From Clostridia bacterium (GTDB lineage: Bacteria; Bacillota; Clostridia; Oscillospirales; Acutalibacteraceae), in contig JAFTWE010000002.1 of assembly GCA_017465465.1 (NCBI GenBank), positions 1 to 64,000 of the forward strand: a stretch of 64,000 nucleotides of DNA, written 5' to 3'. The notes beneath the pieces are model-generated. The model did no database searches. It saw nothing but the letters and a program-made list of their open reading frames with translations, and had not been told where the DNA came from. Positions 17,101-24,236 of this stretch are shown here, in pieces (the stretch's first letter is position 1; every line of letters begins with the position of its first letter). The position numbers were made by a program, and so were the translations under genes.

Positions 17101-17714
17101 ATGTAAATGTGGGCGCTATTGAAGAGTATGAAGAGGTTTCTCAGCGCTATGAGTTTATGTCTGCTCAGCTTGAGGATATAGAAAAATCCCGTGCCGAGCT
17201 TGATAAGCTTATTAAAGAGCTTACCGATAAAATGTCAGAGCAGTTCAGAGAGCAGTTTGTTAAAATCAACTCTTTCTTCGGTGAAACATTTGTTGAGCTT
17301 TTCGGCGGCGGCAAGGCAGAGCTTGTGCTTGAAAACGAGCTTGATGTGCTTGAATGTAACATTGAAATCAAGGTTCAGCCACCCGGAAAGAATGTTCAGA
17401 ACATTGACCTTCTTTCAGGCGGTGAAAAGGGACTTTCAGCTATTGCACTTCTCTTTGCAATTCTTAAGGTTTCACCTGCACCGTTCTGCATCTTTGACGA
17501 GGTTGAAGCCGCACTTGACGATGTAAATGTTACCCGTTATGCAAAGTATGTCCGCAGAATGACAAAGAACACTCAGTTCATTCTCATCACTCACCGCCGA
17601 GGAACAATGGAAGAGGCAGATGTGCTTTACGGCGTAACAATGCAGGAAGAGGGTATCTCAAAGCTTCTTGAGCTTAAAACAGCAGAAATGGCAAAGAAGC
17701 TTGGCATTGCTTAA
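14145..17714 (+). CDS. smc: Chromosome segregation protein SMC
   Basis: Condensin subunit, 1189 residues, that compacts and separates the chromosome with ScpA and ScpB (not in this window). Walker A is GPNGSGKSNI (~32-41). Two long charged coiled-coil arms flank the globular hinge (~510-680, with GGRATFLPL and GGSITGGS). The C-terminal head has the signature LSGGEKGLSAIALLFAI (~1090) and Walker B FCIFDEVEAALDD. Length is normal. In most Firmicutes ftsY follows smc; here it does not (see 17761-19836). A strong terminator follows at 17723. Confidence 0.98.
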   Translation: MILKALEMQGFKSFPDKTVFNFNNGITAVVGPNGSGKSNIADAVRWVLGEQSTKNLRGSKMEDVIFGGTKIRKPLGYAEVTLRLDNKDRSLNCDSDEVAVTRRYYRSGESEYRLNAEAVRLRDIHELFMDTGLGRDGYSMVSQGRVADLISSKSGQRRDMLEEAAGISHYRYRRSDANRRLQQAEENMVRLRDILSELESRVGPLKIQSEKAQKFLVLAKEKKNLEIGLWLHTIESSKKKLKEQEDKLSIAKAQYDDVENQLEAIRDEMDSAVAAGQDINIRIEEIRKNRQLWEEQAAQKESVIAVEKNTIEHNLNTIERLKKDVSEATDTEQSLENQLKEGTDIIEKILGEISQKKAELDSANAKINSVKLENSEFAEKQADISQKIAELTNAIAEKRIDETTAVSSIEEISARISNIDGVLSSRADYVNQLSENAEKCSSELEEIKAKAAEIANAVAGYNMRVQSRSEKVQSLKAEIDAKTLEIHQKTGRIHILEDMEKNMEGYSGSVKAVIREGKGGTLRGIHGTLSQLISVSGEYAVAVETALGNAVQNIVTDNENDAKRAINFLKESKGGRATFLPLTSVKAKDFTEKGLDDCYGFVDMADKLLDYDPKYSEIIKSLLGRTAVAEDLDSAVSMAKRYSYRFKIVTLDGQVINAGGSITGGSRGQNAGILNRGNEIDKLNSAVKKAQEDIEAVKSEYKRLSEELSLAQAELDASQSDLTRAQEDIIRKESEYELVQGKLDTANAALEELRREKHRSSQRIAELEDMKAVALSEIEKLNGEMKALRADMENASQSREELEALKEELAQKEAQINLDILALEKDAQARREAMEILRHRMAGHEGRVEDLNSEINSILDINKEIEEKIVELTAIAQELHEKAKQASVQIEELTQQHSDCDARDAKLRIEERMKTAEREKISGELARLEERKLTMEKQLDDAVNKLYDEYQLTKREAEELNIVIEDHAQANRQLQEIKGKIRALGNVNVGAIEEYEEVSQRYEFMSAQLEDIEKSRAELDKLIKELTDKMSEQFREQFVKINSFFGETFVELFGGGKAELVLENELDVLECNIEIKVQPPGKNVQNIDLLSGGEKGLSAIALLFAILKVSPAPFCIFDEVEAALDDVNVTRYAKYVRRMTKNTQFILITHRRGTMEEADVLYGVTMQEEGISKLLELKTAEMAKKLGIA

Positions 17715-17722
17715 TAATATGA

Positions 17723-17746
17723 GGGGACTTAAATGTCCCCTTTTTT
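17723..17746 (+). terminator. Terminator after smc
   Basis: GGGGAC (17723-17728), loop TTAAAT, GTCCCC (17735-17740), then six T. The next gene's ribosome-binding site (AAGGAG) follows within 10 bases, so that gene may depend on read-through or on a promoter inside smc. Confidence 0.9.
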
Positions 17747-17760
17747 ATAAGGAGAATATT

Positions 17761-19836
17761 ATGAACAAGGTTTATAAAACTTCTGCTTTTTTGCAGAAAT
17801 GCACTGAAAAATTTCCTCTTGAAGCAAATATAAAATCCCTTGCATCTGACAGCGGAGTTTTATACGCCGCAGGTGATGACGGACTTTTTAAGCTTTGCGG
17901 CGGCGAATGGTTTGCCTGCGGAGAAAAGGCTCCCTTCACTTGCGTTTTTGCAGGCAAGGAGGGTGTGTTTGCCGCAAGCGGAAATACGGTTTATGCCGTC
18001 GGTGAAAATGAAATTAAAGAGCTTCAGTCTTTTGATTGCAAGGTTACTGCCATAGGCGGTGACTCAAAGACCTACGCTCTTTTGGAAAATGCACTTTATA
18101 AATTTGAAGACGGTAAGTTTGTATATGAGCAGGAAACTGAATTTAACTGCTTTGCTTTTTCTGAAAAGAAGGGTAGAGTGTGCATTGCAAACAACCGCTC
18201 TGTTCAGCGCCTTGAGGGCAAAAGAAAGTCCTGGAGATGTATTTTCCCCGAGCATTCAACAATGCCTGAAATCAAGGTTAATGCCATAGCTTTTGATAAT
18301 ATCGGTTATCTTTGGGTCGGCGCTGATGAAGGACTTTATATTTACGATTATAAAAGCGGCTGGTATTCTCACAAGCAGATTTCGGCTTTGCCTGAGGAAA
18401 AGGTTTATTCAATTACCTTTACAAAAGACGGTGACGCTTTTGTGGGAACAGATGCAGGTGCTGTGCTTATTTCAATGGGCGGCGCAAAATATCTTCCTGC
18501 AATGAGATATGCTCTTGATACCGATGTTACCGCCGTTTGTGAAAAAGACGGTGTACTTTACACAGGCACTAAAAACGGCGTTGTAAAAATTTCATTTAAA
18601 GAAATGACCCTTGAAGAAAAAGCCGAATTCTTCTTTGAGCAGACGGAAAAATATTTCCCCCGTAAGGAAGGATTTGTTACTTCAATTATAAATGTTGTTG
18701 ACGGTGATGTTGAAAAGAGTGCTCCCTCACGAATTACCGACAATGACGGACTCTGGACCCAGACTTATCTTTCAGCACTTTGTCTTTGCTATGCTGTTAC
18801 AAAGAATGAAAAGGTCCTTGCCGCCGCACGCCGTTATAAAGATGCAATGCTTCTTTTAACCCGTGCAACGGGAATCAAGGGCTTCACCGCAAGAGCAGTT
18901 CGTTACCCCGACGAAAAAGATTGGGGCAAAGGGCTTGAAACTCAGGGCATCGGTGAAGAGTGGCACCGTTCACCCGACGGCACTTATGAGTGGCTTGGCG
19001 AAACCTCATCTGACGAAATGACAGGTCATTATATGGGCTTTTCTCTTTATTATGATTTGTGTGCCGACGAAAAGGAAAAAGAAGAAATTAAAGAGGCTGT
19101 TTGTGCAATCACCGACCATATTCTTGATAACAACGGCTATCTTTTGGACTGGGATTCAAAGCCCACAACCTGGGCCTGCTGGAACGAGCATCAGCTCAAT
19201 AACGACAGTATGTGGATGTGGGAAAAGGGTGTCAATTCCCTTGAAATGCTCAACTTCCTTAAGATATCTCATCACATGTCAGGGGATGAAAGATACCTCA
19301 AAAAATATACGGAGCTTATTGAAGAGCATCATTTTCTTATTAATGCCGCTTATCATAAGCGTGCCGACGGTCACATGTGCCACATTGACGATAACCTTGC
19401 AATGAGCAATACCCTTTCATTCCTTCGCCTTGAAAAAGACCCTGCAATAAGAAGCTATATTCTTATGGGGCTTAAACATCACTTCGATTATGAAAGAGTT
19501 GAGGGCAATCCGTATTTTAACTTTGTTTACGGTGCATTTACTTCACAGCCCTGCGATATTGATGCAAGTGTAAAGGTGCTTGAGGATTATCCTCTTGACC
19601 TGCTTCAGCCCGAGATGATTAACAGCAAGAGAAGAAATCTTGAATATGATGATGAGCCTGTCCGTTGGGGCGGTCAGCCGCGCCTTGCAAAGCCCCTTGC
19701 CTGGGATGAAAGACCGTATTCTAACCTTGGCTTGCAGGCTTTCAAGCTTGACGGTCAGGACAATACCGTAGCCACAACAGGATTGAGCTTCCTCTTCCCT
19801 TATTGGATAGGAAGGTACTTTGGAGTAATTGAATAA
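17761..19836 (+). CDS. Two-part protein: beta-propeller repeats plus alpha/alpha-toroid-like domain, function unknown
   Basis: A 691-residue protein I cannot name. Residues ~25-290 contain repeated short blades ending in patterns such as GYLWVGADEGLYIYD, GDAFVGTDAGAVLIS and GVLYTGTKNGVVKIS, as in regulator-type beta-propellers. Residues ~300-690 are helical with conserved aromatic and acidic residues (WHRSPDGTYEWLGETSSDEM, WACWNEHQLNNDS), resembling the alpha/alpha barrels of glycoside hydrolases and lyases. No signal peptide or membrane span, so probably cytoplasmic. ATG 17761 follows AAGGAG. It sits where ftsY normally lies between smc and ylxM. A glycan-related function is a guess. Confidence 0.6.
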   Translation: MNKVYKTSAFLQKCTEKFPLEANIKSLASDSGVLYAAGDDGLFKLCGGEWFACGEKAPFTCVFAGKEGVFAASGNTVYAVGENEIKELQSFDCKVTAIGGDSKTYALLENALYKFEDGKFVYEQETEFNCFAFSEKKGRVCIANNRSVQRLEGKRKSWRCIFPEHSTMPEIKVNAIAFDNIGYLWVGADEGLYIYDYKSGWYSHKQISALPEEKVYSITFTKDGDAFVGTDAGAVLISMGGAKYLPAMRYALDTDVTAVCEKDGVLYTGTKNGVVKISFKEMTLEEKAEFFFEQTEKYFPRKEGFVTSIINVVDGDVEKSAPSRITDNDGLWTQTYLSALCLCYAVTKNEKVLAAARRYKDAMLLLTRATGIKGFTARAVRYPDEKDWGKGLETQGIGEEWHRSPDGTYEWLGETSSDEMTGHYMGFSLYYDLCADEKEKEEIKEAVCAITDHILDNNGYLLDWDSKPTTWACWNEHQLNNDSMWMWEKGVNSLEMLNFLKISHHMSGDERYLKKYTELIEEHHFLINAAYHKRADGHMCHIDDNLAMSNTLSFLRLEKDPAIRSYILMGLKHHFDYERVEGNPYFNFVYGAFTSQPCDIDASVKVLEDYPLDLLQPEMINSKRRNLEYDDEPVRWGGQPRLAKPLAWDERPYSNLGLQAFKLDGQDNTVATTGLSFLFPYWIGRYFGVIE

Positions 19837-20034
19837 TTGCTTGTGTAAAAAGCTGTTAAAAATAAATTTTAAAAAAAACTTTTGCACAGGGTTTTGCACA
19901 AGATTTGCCTGATTTTATGGTAAATTCAAGGCTCAGAACACAATGTATTGTGGATTGATTTTTGTTAACAACTATTTGACAGGTTTTAAACAATCGGGTG
20001 TGCAAAACTCTTCAAAAAACAGTCAAATTTCCTC
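19837..20034 (+). promoter_or_regulatory. Upstream regulatory region of ylxM-ffh with repeated TTTTGCACA
   Basis: About 200 gene-free bases. TTTTGCACA occurs at 19880-19888 and 19892-19900, and inverted (TGTGCAAAA) at 19999-20007. Palindromes CACAAT-GT-ATTGTG (19939-19952) and TTGTTAACAA (19962-19971) lie between. It could bind a regulator; none is identified. Confidence 0.4.
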
Positions 20035-20063
20035 TTGACAAGGGGTGAATTATACTGTATAAT
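20035..20063 (+). promoter_or_regulatory. Consensus SigA promoter of ylxM-ffh operon
   Basis: TTGACA (20035-20040), 17-bp spacer, TATAAT (20058-20063), a perfect consensus. Transcription should begin at about 20068-20071. Confidence 0.92.
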
Positions 20064-20067
20064 GACT

Positions 20068-20100
20068 GCCTGTAAAGAAAAAAACTTTACAGGCATTTTT
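20068..20100 (+). terminator. Hairpin at the mRNA 5' end of ylxM-ffh
   Basis: GCCTGTAAAG (20068-20077), A-rich loop, CTTTACAGGC (20085-20094), then ATTTTT. It has terminator form but begins at the predicted first transcribed base. It is therefore either a very early attenuator or a 5' stem that protects the mRNA. Confidence 0.7.
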
Positions 20101-20121
20101 ATGTAGGAGGTGTGTTGTTGC

Positions 20122-20490
20122 TTGGCAAAAAATCTTGATGTTATCATTTTAATAGATTTTTACGGAGATATGCTCACCGAGAAGCAGCACGCTTTTTTGA
20201 ACTACTATTATAACGACGATTTATCTCTTTCAGAGATTGCCGCCAATGAAGGGATTACCCGTCAGGGCGTGCGCGATGCAATAAAGCGCGCCGAATCTCA
20301 GCTTTATGAAATGGAGCAGAGGTTAGGTCTTGTTAGCCGTTTTGAAAGTATGAAAAGCGGCCTTGAAGAGATAATGAGCTATGCCGACGAAATCGGCGAA
20401 TATAACAGAACACATACTCTCTCCCGTGAGGTCAACGATTGCACCGCTAAGATTAAAGCGGTTGCCCAGACCTTGATTATGGAAGGATAA
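20122..20490 (+). CDS. ylxM: YlxM/p13-like DNA-binding protein, SRP-associated
   Basis: 122-residue helix-turn-helix protein of the YlxM family, whose gene nearly always precedes ffh; members of the family have been linked to SRP function. DFYGDMLTEKQHAFLNYYY followed by DDLSLSEIAANEGITRQGVRDAI is the conserved sigma-region-4-like HTH. TTG at 20122 is chosen because it aligns with the family N-terminus (AKNLDVIILIDFYG) and lies 11 bases after AGGAGG (20105-20110); a GTG at 20110 falls inside the site. First gene of the operon, 27 bases before ffh. Confidence 0.85.
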   Translation: MAKNLDVIILIDFYGDMLTEKQHAFLNYYYNDDLSLSEIAANEGITRQGVRDAIKRAESQLYEMEQRLGLVSRFESMKSGLEEIMSYADEIGEYNRTHTLSREVNDCTAKIKAVAQTLIMEG

Positions 20491-20517
20491 CGAGTATGAA
20501 CAACAGGTGGTGAAACC

Positions 20518-21867
20518 ATGGCATTTGAAGGTCTTTCAGACAGACTTGAAGCCGCATTCCAACGAATGAAATCAAAAGGCTCTTTGACAGAAGCTGATGT
20601 TAAAGAGGTTATGCGTGAGGTCCGAATGGCTTTGCTTGAAGCCGATGTTAACTATAAGGTTGCCAAGGATTTCACAAAAACAGTTACCGAGCGTGCCGTT
20701 GGTGAAAAGGTTATGGAAAGCCTTACTCCGGCACAGATGGTTATAAAAATAGTTAACGAAGAGTTAACAGCCCTTATGGGCGGCACAAAGTCAAGGCTTG
20801 CAGTTGCAAATCATCCCCCAACGGTTGTTATGATGTGCGGCTTGCAGGGTTCGGGTAAAACAACCCACTCAGCCAAAATTGCTTTGAGCCTCAAAAATCA
20901 AGGTCACAGACCGTTGCTTGTTGCCTGTGACATTTACCGCCCTGCGGCTATCAAACAGCTTCAGGTTGTGGGTGAGCAGGCAGGTGTGCCCGTTTTTGAA
21001 ATGGGTCAGATTAACCCTGTTGAAATTGCCAATGCGGCTATCAAATTGGCAAAAGACCAGGGCTATGACTATGTTTTTCTTGACACTGCGGGCCGACTTC
21101 ACATAGATGAGGTTCTTATGGAAGAGCTTCAGAACATCAAGTCAAGCGTTCACCCTCACGAAATTCTTTTTGTAGTTGACGCTATGACAGGTCAGGATGC
21201 AGTTAATGTTGCAAAGACCTTTGATGATGCTCTCGGTCTTGACGGCGTTGTGCTTACAAAGCTTGACGGTGATACAAGAGGCGGTGCGGCGCTTTCAATC
21301 CGCGCTGTTACGGGCAAGCCCATTAAGTTTATCGGTATCGGTGAAAAGCTTGGAGATTTGGATGTTTTCCACCCCGACCGTATGGCTTCGAGAATTCTCA
21401 ATATGGGCGATATGCTTTCTCTTATTGAAAAGGCTCAGATGAACCTTGATGAGAAAAAGGCTATGGAGCTTGAAGCAAAGCTTAAGCAAAACAAGTTTGA
21501 CCTTAACGACCTTATGGACCAGCTTGACCAGATAAGACGAATGGGCTCAATTAAAGATATGCTTTCAATGATTCCCGGTGTAGGCAAGCAGATTAAGGAT
21601 GTTGACATTGACGAAAGGCAGTTTGATAAAATCAAAGCCATCATTCAGTCAATGACAGCTCAGGAAAGAGAAAAGCCTGAAATCATCAACCCCTCCCGTA
21701 AGCGCCGAATTGCGGCAGGCTGCGGTCAGGATGTTGAGGCGGTCAACAAGCTTCTTGCTCAGCATAAGCAGATGCAGAAGATGTTTAAGCAAATGAATTC
21801 TGCAGGCAAAAAACGCCGCAGAAGAGGCAGATTTGATATGAGCCAGTTAAAAGGCTTTAACATTTAA
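20518..21867 (+). CDS. ffh: Signal recognition particle protein Ffh (SRP54)
   Basis: GTPase of the signal recognition particle, 449 residues, which takes ribosomes making membrane proteins to the receptor FtsY. N domain, then G domain with GLQGSGKTTHSAKIA (G1), DTAGRLHIDE (G3) and TKLDGDTRGGAALS (G4). The methionine-rich M domain binds SRP RNA (MDQLDQIRRMGSIKDMLSMI, then KQMNSAGKKRRRRG). The ribosome-binding site AGGTGGTG is weaker than its neighbours'. Its partner gene ftsY and the SRP RNA gene are not in this window. Confidence 0.97.
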   Translation: MAFEGLSDRLEAAFQRMKSKGSLTEADVKEVMREVRMALLEADVNYKVAKDFTKTVTERAVGEKVMESLTPAQMVIKIVNEELTALMGGTKSRLAVANHPPTVVMMCGLQGSGKTTHSAKIALSLKNQGHRPLLVACDIYRPAAIKQLQVVGEQAGVPVFEMGQINPVEIANAAIKLAKDQGYDYVFLDTAGRLHIDEVLMEELQNIKSSVHPHEILFVVDAMTGQDAVNVAKTFDDALGLDGVVLTKLDGDTRGGAALSIRAVTGKPIKFIGIGEKLGDLDVFHPDRMASRILNMGDMLSLIEKAQMNLDEKKAMELEAKLKQNKFDLNDLMDQLDQIRRMGSIKDMLSMIPGVGKQIKDVDIDERQFDKIKAIIQSMTAQEREKPEIINPSRKRRIAAGCGQDVEAVNKLLAQHKQMQKMFKQMNSAGKKRRRRGRFDMSQLKGFNI

Positions 21868-21926
21868 TTCAACACCTTTGAGTGATGGATATAATTAAAT
21901 TTTTATAAATTTTGGAGGAAACAAAA

Positions 21927-22172
21927 ATGGCAGTAAAAATCAGATTGCGTCGTATGGGCGCTAAAAAGGCACCTTTCTATCGTGTAGTAGTTGCGGATTC
22001 AAGATATCCCCGTGACGGCAGATTCATTGAAGAAATCGGTACTTATGACCCAATGAAGAGCGAAGATAACATCAACATCAACACTGAAGCAGCTCAGAAA
22101 TGGCTTGCAAACGGCGCTCAGCCCACAGATACAGTTAAAGACCTCTTCAAGAAGAGCGGTATTGTTAAATAA
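21927..22172 (+). CDS. rpsP: 30S ribosomal protein S16
   Basis: S16, 81 residues, an early-binding small-subunit protein. [19 protein letters not shown] and [18 protein letters not shown] are the family hallmarks. ATG 21927 follows TTGGAGGA, while the in-frame TTG at 21912 is part of that site. Sits 59 bases after ffh in the usual ffh-rpsP-khpA-rimM-trmD order. Confidence 0.98.
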   Translation: MAVKIRLRRMGAKKAPFYRVVVADSRYPRDGRFIEEIGTYDPMKSEDNININTEAAQKWLANGAQPTDTVKDLFKKSGIVK

Positions 22173-22190
22173 TCTGACTGAGGTATAGTG

Positions 22191-22424
22191 ATGAAAGATT
22201 TATTGCTTCAAATCGCTTGCGGACTTGTTAGCAATCCCGATGCAGTAAGTGTGGATGTGGACGAGCCTGACGAAGAGGGCACAGTTGTTTATCATCTTCA
22301 CGTTGCTCAGGAGGATATGGGCAGAGTTATCGGCAAGCAGGGCAGAATTGCAAAAGCAATCAGAATTGTTATGCGTTCAGCCGCCAGCAGAAACGACGAA
22401 AAGATTTCTGTTGAAATCGAATAA
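22191..22424 (+). CDS. khpA: KH-domain RNA-binding protein KhpA
   Basis: 77-residue single KH domain (YlqC family), RNA-binding, known in Gram-positives to work with KhpB on small RNAs and cell elongation. The GxxG loop is seen in VIGKQGRIAKAIRIV. ATG 22191 follows GAGGT by 6 bases; the GTG just upstream is rejected. It lies 18 bases after rpsP. A terminator-like hairpin separates it from rimM. Confidence 0.92.
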   Translation: MKDLLLQIACGLVSNPDAVSVDVDEPDEEGTVVYHLHVAQEDMGRVIGKQGRIAKAIRIVMRSAASRNDEKISVEIE

Positions 22425-22431
22425 GATAAAG

Positions 22432-22459
22432 GGCTGTCCGCGGGCAGCCTTTTGCTTTT
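22432..22459 (+). terminator. Intra-operon terminator between khpA and rimM
   Basis: GGCTGTC (22432-22438), loop CGCG, GGCAGCC (22443-22449), then TTTTGCTTTT. A strong intrinsic terminator form inside the operon; it may lower rimM-trmD output relative to rpsP. Confidence 0.75.
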
Positions 22460-22472
22460 AGAGGAAAAAACT

Positions 22473-22994
22473 ATGATTAAAGATTATCTTGATATCGGAC
22501 AGATTGTGGGCACCCACGGCGTAAGAGGTGAAATGAGGGTCAACCCCCGTTGCGACGGACCTGAATTTATCAAGCAGTTTAAAACCCTGTATTTTGACAA
22601 AAAGGGTGAGAAGGCAATTAAGGTGATTGCAAGCCGTGTTCACGGCAACCTTGCACTTCTTAAGCTTGAGGGTGTTGACACCGTAGAAAAAGCAACTGCT
22701 CTTCGCAATAAAATTCTTTATATGAAGCGCAGTGACGCTAAAATCCCCGACGGCTCATATTTTATTGCCGAGCTTATTGACTGCAGGGTGATTGACGCTG
22801 ACGATGAATCAATTTACTACGGCACACTCAGCGATGTGAGTGAAACCGGGGCAAACGATGTGTGGCATATCAGAAACAGCGAGGGCAAGGAATATCTCCT
22901 TCCTGCAATTCCCCCTGTTGTGATTGATGTTAATGTTGAAACAGGAATAATTAAAATCAGACCGTTGAAAGGAATTTTTGACGATGAGGATTGA
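22473..22994 (+). CDS. rimM: 16S rRNA processing protein RimM
   Basis: 30S maturation factor, 173 residues, that binds S19 and helps form the 16S 3' domain. The N-domain has DIGQIVGTHGVRGEMRV. The PRC-barrel second half ends LLPAIPPVVIDVNVETG-IIKI, as in the family. ATG 22473 follows AGAGGAA; an earlier in-frame codon at 22452 lies inside the terminator tail. Overlaps trmD by 11 bases. Confidence 0.94.
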   Translation: MIKDYLDIGQIVGTHGVRGEMRVNPRCDGPEFIKQFKTLYFDKKGEKAIKVIASRVHGNLALLKLEGVDTVEKATALRNKILYMKRSDAKIPDGSYFIAELIDCRVIDADDESIYYGTLSDVSETGANDVWHIRNSEGKEYLLPAIPPVVIDVNVETGIIKIRPLKGIFDDED

Positions 22995-23724
22995 TATACT
23001 CACCCTTTTTCCCGAAATGTGTGAGGCTGTTTTGTCTGAGAGCATAATCGGCAGAGCAAGGGAAAAAGACCTTGTTGAAATTAACTGCACCAATATCAGA
23101 GATTTCACCACCGATAAGCATAACCGCGTTGACGATGCACCTTACGGCGGCGGAATGGGTATGGTTATGCAGACTCAGCCGATATATGACTGCTACAAGA
23201 GTCTTTGTGAAAGCCTCGGCAAAAAGCCAAAGCTTATTTATATGTCGCCTCAGGGTCAGGTGCTTACTCAGGCTAAGGTCAAAGAGCTTGCAAAGGAAGA
23301 AAATATTGCAATTCTCTGCGGTCACTATGAGGGCATTGATGAAAGAGTTATTGAAGAAATTGTGGATGAAGAAATTTCTGTAGGGGACTATGTGCTCACA
23401 GGCGGCGAGCTGCCTGCGCTGATTCTTGCCGACAGTGTTTCCCGTATGCTCCCCGGTGTTCTTGCTAACGAAGAGGCATTTAGTGAAGAGAGCCATTTTT
23501 CTTCGCTTCTTGAATATCCTCAATACACCCGCCCGCCTGAGTGGAACGGAAGAAAAGTGCCCGATGTGCTTCTTTCAGGCCATCACGGCAATATCGACAA
23601 ATGGCGCCGTCAGCAGTCGTTAAAACGCACAAAAGAAAGACGCCCCGATATGCTCCGAAACGCCGACCTTGATAAAAATGACAAGAAGTTTCTCGAATCT
23701 TTAGAAAAAGCTGATAAAAAATAG
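22984..23724 (+). CDS. trmD: tRNA (guanine-37-N1)-methyltransferase TrmD
   Basis: Makes m1G37 next to the anticodon, which prevents +1 frameshifting. 246 residues, SPOUT fold. MRIDILTLFPEM opens the protein; DDAPYGGGMGMVMQ, CGHYEGIDERV and DYVLTGGELPAL form the knot and active site. ATG 22984 follows AAAGGAA. It ends the operon; rplS, the usual next gene, is absent here. Confidence 0.97.
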   Translation: MRIDILTLFPEMCEAVLSESIIGRAREKDLVEINCTNIRDFTTDKHNRVDDAPYGGGMGMVMQTQPIYDCYKSLCESLGKKPKLIYMSPQGQVLTQAKVKELAKEENIAILCGHYEGIDERVIEEIVDEEISVGDYVLTGGELPALILADSVSRMLPGVLANEEAFSEESHFSSLLEYPQYTRPPEWNGRKVPDVLLSGHHGNIDKWRRQQSLKRTKERRPDMLRNADLDKNDKKFLESLEKADKK

Positions 23725-23837
23725 TAAATATGCAAAAAATATGGTAAAAGGTGTTGTAATTTTGCACAAATCCAAGGTTTAAAAAAATGTTACATTTGGA
23801 TTCACCGCCGAATTATTTAAAACTCTTAACCTTTGCA

Positions 23838-23865
23838 TTGACGAGAAGAAGTTTTGTGATATAAT
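23838..23865 (+). promoter_or_regulatory. Promoter of ptsH
   Basis: TTGACG (23838-23843), 16-bp spacer, TATAAT (23860-23865). TTTGCACA at 23760-23767 upstream repeats the motif found upstream of ylxM. Confidence 0.8.
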
Positions 23866-23914
23866 ATGTACTAAGGATTTAAGTTGAAACTTATATTTGA
23901 TTGGAGATAAAATT

Positions 23915-24178
23915 ATGTTTGTTAAAGATGTAGTGATTCAGAATCAGGTTGGCCTTCACGCTCGTCCTGCAACTTTTTTCATTCAGAAAGCAAATGAGTT
24001 CAAATCATCAATCTGGGTAGAAAAAGAAGAAAGAAGAGTTAACGCCAAGAGCCTCTTGGGTGTTCTTTCATTGGGCATTATGGGCGGCACACAAATCCGC
24101 ATCATCGCAGGCGGTCCTGATGAAGAGCAGGCAGTTGAAGAGCTTGTTAAGCTCGTAAGCTCAGGCTTTGCTGAATAA
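23915..24178 (+). CDS. ptsH: Phosphocarrier protein HPr
   Basis: 87-residue HPr. It passes phosphate from Enzyme I to sugar-specific PTS components through His15 (QVGLHARPA). In Gram-positives it is also phosphorylated on Ser46 by HPr kinase, becoming the co-repressor of CcpA. Ser46 is present in VNAKSLLGVLSLGI. The His15 shows it is not the regulatory paralogue Crh. It stands alone with its own promoter and terminator, away from ptsI. A CcpA-type control site is proposed elsewhere in the window (xylB). Confidence 0.95.
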   Translation: MFVKDVVIQNQVGLHARPATFFIQKANEFKSSIWVEKEERRVNAKSLLGVLSLGIMGGTQIRIIAGGPDEEQAVEELVKLVSSGFAE

Positions 24179-24190
24179 TTAAATTTTGAC

Positions 24191-24217
24191 GGCACAGGTT
24201 CTCCTGTGCCGAATTTT
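24191..24217 (+). terminator. Terminator of ptsH
   Basis: GGCACAGG (24191-24198), TTCT, CCTGTGCC (24203-24210), then GAATTTTTTT. An 8-bp GC-rich stem. Confidence 0.92.
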
Positions 24218-24236
24218 TTTATCGGAGGTGATTGCT

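Noticed and set aside
22957..23523. 188-residue open frame on the minus strand
   Set aside because: Opposite trmD and the end of rimM. Composition is that of a shadow frame.
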